Below, in pieces: positions 61,216 to 64,000 of a stretch of 64,000 nt of DNA. The notes below the pieces were generated by a model, which saw only the letters and a program-made list of their open reading frames with translations, was not told the origin of the DNA and ran no database searches. The position numbers were made by a program, and so were the translations under genes. Source of the DNA: Scortum barcoo (taxonomy: Eukaryota; Chordata; Actinopteri; Centrarchiformes; Terapontidae); NCBI GenBank assembly GCA_023238725.1, contig CM041531.1, positions 22,302,143 to 22,366,142 of the forward strand, in the 5' to 3' direction. Position 1 is the stretch's first letter. Each line of letters starts with the position of its first letter.

Positions 61216-64000
61216 GTGAAGCTTGTGTTGAAAAGCTGTGAGAAAAGAGGCTGAAATCTAGAAGCTGATGCAGCCTTCCAATTATTCACTTGGCGTCATC
61301 ATATCAGTCTCATGAGCCTGAAGGCATTGGGAGCAACCCGCCGAGACCAATTCAACTGTTGGTCAAGGTTTAGCAGGTGAAGCAGCCAAACACAGAGCAG
61401 CAGGGAAATGACAGGCAGCATCCATGTTTGACTGTTTGACTCTACAAGGTGTCTCATGAACGTGTCCAGCTTTTCATGAAGTCAGTGCGCTCGTCAGTGT
61501 CGCTGTGTAAACTGACCAATCGCAGCCTGGATGGACATTAAAAAACGTTGATGTGCTGCAGCAGACTTTAGGAATGTTGACCTCAGTGTGCTGCTTGAAT
61601 GGTTATTGATTTTTGACAAGTCAGTACTTAACATCAACACATTAGACTAACATTCAATGCAGATTGTTTGTTTATTTTTTTAAACTGCTGTATTGTCCAA
61701 TTTGAATATAGTATGCTATATAGTATACTATTATATGAACTTATATGAATAACTAACATTATATAATTAATATTATTATACTAACATTTTGCTTTTATAT
61801 AAACATTCTGCTTTTTTATTTGATGTTATACTATTAGACTAATATACTCGATATACTGGAGCTGTTTTGATCCAGGGCCGTTTTTCATTCCCAGTACGTC
61901 CCTGGTTGGTGATCATCCAATGTATGTACTGAATCTAAAGTAGTACGATTTTTGTGATTGCTCAGAGAGTGCTAGAATTGTTGAAAATTATTTCTCAGAA
62001 TTGGTTGTACAGCAAAATTGACTTGGATACCTGACTAAACAAAATGAACATTGACAAAAGTTGTGTTCCCAATTTTACGACTGAGCTACTCATAGACAAA
62101 TATTTAGCACAATTTAATCTACTAGGAAATCATGCAAAGCCTTTATAAAAACACTGAATAGGAGAAGTGAAATAAACCTTAATGGCCAACTTTTACAAGT
62201 TCTTCTGAAAACTAACATGACAGGGAACAATTCATCTGCCAATTCATGTACCATGGTGTTATCTCCATACTGTTCCTCTGTGCGTGCCTGTGTTTATGCA
62301 AAAATGTGAACGACTGTGTGTCTAAGTAAGACATGGAGGTCTGGCAGAGAAATCCCTCTGTTTAAATACTATATCCCTGTCTAAACAACTACTCCATTTC
62401 AGCCGGCAGCGTAATCCCCGCACTCACTCAGCTAAAGCTAATTCACGATGCTCAGGGGAGGTTTCCCCCACCCTCCACCACCCATTCTCTCTCTTTCGCG
62501 TGCCTTTTATGGCATTATTGGATCCACTTTTAACACAATCTCTCTTTTATTTCAACAAAGACCTGAAGAATAGATGGATAGATATTTAATAAAAAAAGAA
62601 TGAATAATAACGTTCTAAAACATGGAGTAGGAAATTACAATTGTTTGAGTTACTCCTTTAAGGTTATTGAACCTTTGCCGTCATGGTTACAGTAATAAAC
62701 ACTTGATTTGGGTACGACAACAAGCAAACAGCAGTTGTGGACCGATCCGTCCATGCCGACATCCTCACTCACGAGGCTTTGTTGCTCAATAGCAACGTCA
62801 CTTGACCTCCTCCTATCATAATCAATAGTACTTGACTTGCTTGGTCACACATCATGTGCTTTTGTTGACATTTGCTGAAGTGGCTGTTGCTGTCGTACAA
62901 CTGTCGGTGTGTTGAATTCAGGCAGAATAAGATCAAAAACAATAAGAGCAAAATTGTTGCGCTTGTACCACAAACACTTATCATGAGCAAGAATCTCCTG
63001 AGACATGTTGATTTGCACTGGAAACAAATATAATTATGTCACTCTTTGGGAAACTCTTATCATATCTTAAAAAAAATATATATAAATAAATAAAACAGGT
63101 TTGTGTTGCCTGTGGTTTGTCGCCCACCACCGTCCCCTATTCCCATTCCCCCCTGGTTTGATGGACCATTCAGCATCATTTAATTTCACAACTGAAAGCA
63201 ACTCTCACCCCGTCCTTCGATGGAGGCTTGAATGTAGACAAGTTTGCATCCTCTTCCACCGCACAGTTTTTGTATACCCGCATTTTAAAAAAATGACACA
63301 TATTTTCAAAACGTGGAAAATTATGTTGCAGTTTGATACTTTGTCCTGATCCACCCCTTCATCATTCTTATTTTCCTCATCTCTATCTGGCACTCTTTTC
63401 TCTCCCTGGCACCCTGTTTCCCTCTGTGCCACCCCAGTTTTTGGCGGTAGCCCTGCTTGCTGTCTCATCCATCTGTTTCCATTCATTAGGACAGGATTCG
63501 CTTCTCTGCTCTTCTGACACCTTTTCACATCGGGCTGCACAATGTAATTAAACAGGGTTGGAGGGAATGATTTCTGAGCTGCAGCTAGCTCTTTTGTCTT
63601 CCATCTACTTTAACTCTGCCTCGTTTGTTCTCATAGGGTGGAGACAGCACCGTGCTACTTTGTTGAGCTACTATGAGCTGTCTTCATATAAGGCTATCTC
63701 TTACCTGTGGCACACTTTCTGTGTCATAGGACACATGCTCTTCCTCTCTGTCAACTGCATTTTTCAAGTTTATTTGCATTTTAGGGCATCAAGAACTCGA
63801 AACAAACATATTATCACTTGTGTACAGGTTATTATGGGGATGCTGTTACCGGGGCAACTTGGCTGCGACGTTTCAGACTGCTCAAGCGGATTTCCTTTGT
63901 TTAAAGTGATCATCCAGCACTTGACCTCATTCACTGTGAAAAATCTTCTAAATTCATGTAAGTTGTATAAGTAAGGAAAGGAGATGGGTTAATTCATTTT
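61216..64000. other. Non-coding stretch, no confirmed gene
   Basis: An AT-rich segment with imperfect ATTATA repeats (61690-61860), then ordinary spacer. The last frame (63558-63974, 138 codons) starts with ATG but has no recognisable domain, and its hydrophobic look follows the T-rich composition. It is not called as a gene. Confidence 0.45.

Noticed and set aside
63558..63974. 138-codon plus-strand frame near the window end
   Set aside because: It looks hydrophobic only because of T-rich codons. No recognisable family, no splice context and no conservation evidence.
1..64000. tRNA, rRNA, conserved microRNA, CRISPR or bacterial-type operons
   Set aside because: I found no cloverleaf with A and B boxes, no rRNA core motifs, no known microRNA seed in a hairpin, and no regularly spaced repeats. 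The organism is clearly a eukaryote.

Overview
The window looks like a gene-poor stretch of a ray-finned fish (probably percomorph teleost) nuclear genome. It is AT-rich, full of short CA/TG, GA and GAAA microsatellites, and carries degraded repeats of types I recognise from fish genomes: a vertebrate-type Ty3/gypsy chromovirus, solo LTRs, a hAT-type MITE with a perfect 8-bp target duplication, TTAA-flanked MITEs, and LINE fragments with an APE-type endonuclease. I find no convincing host protein-coding gene, tRNA, rRNA or CRISPR array. The open frames are short, lie mostly in low-complexity or AT-rich DNA, and show no recognisable host domain. Everything below comes from reading the sequence; no database search was possible, so family names are from memory of the families.

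Layout. 1-9.3 kb: non-coding DNA with CA/TG patches, a LINE C-terminal fragment (2.3 kb) and a long pyrimidine-rich tract (6.0-6.7 kb). 9.3-13.1 kb: a fish tail-type retroposon fragment, a pair of GGTCA-TGACC palindromic repeats and a complete hAT MITE (12,652-13,112). 13.1-25.6 kb: unannotated DNA with GA and CA microsatellites, a TG-rich tract and a possible BED-finger remnant (20.8 kb). 25.6-26.0 kb: one MITE inserted at TTAA inside another repeat. 26-42 kb: mostly unannotated, possibly holding conserved non-coding elements, with a striking 37-bp near-perfect palindrome at 37.25 kb.

42.7-50.1 kb is the accessory hot spot. It holds a foldback TTAA element (42,717-43,554), a solo gypsy-type LTR with a perfect 5-bp target duplication (44,406-45,005), and a nested assembly. 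In that assembly a terminal-inverted-repeat element (ends 46,238 and 50,097) is split by a minus-strand gypsy chromovirus (3' LTR, chromodomain, integrase, RNase H, partial RT, gag zinc knuckle). The integrase is itself split by a second, unrelated solo LTR (47,787-48,372). Removing that LTR plus 5 bp rejoins the integrase frame.

50.1-64 kb: mainly unannotated DNA, with the 5'/endonuclease part of a LINE (54.54-55.06 kb), a diverged direct duplication (55.3-55.6 kb), one candidate orphan exon behind a strong polypyrimidine-AG acceptor (57,435-57,736), an old dispersed fish repeat (59.6 kb) and a hAT-like terminal fragment (60.9 kb).

The recognisable protein-coding material belongs to dead mobile elements. 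The window therefore reads as an intergenic or long-intronic region that has collected nested insertions. I did not find a credible new functional system; the best items for a second look are the long palindrome, the nested element stack and the orphan exon.
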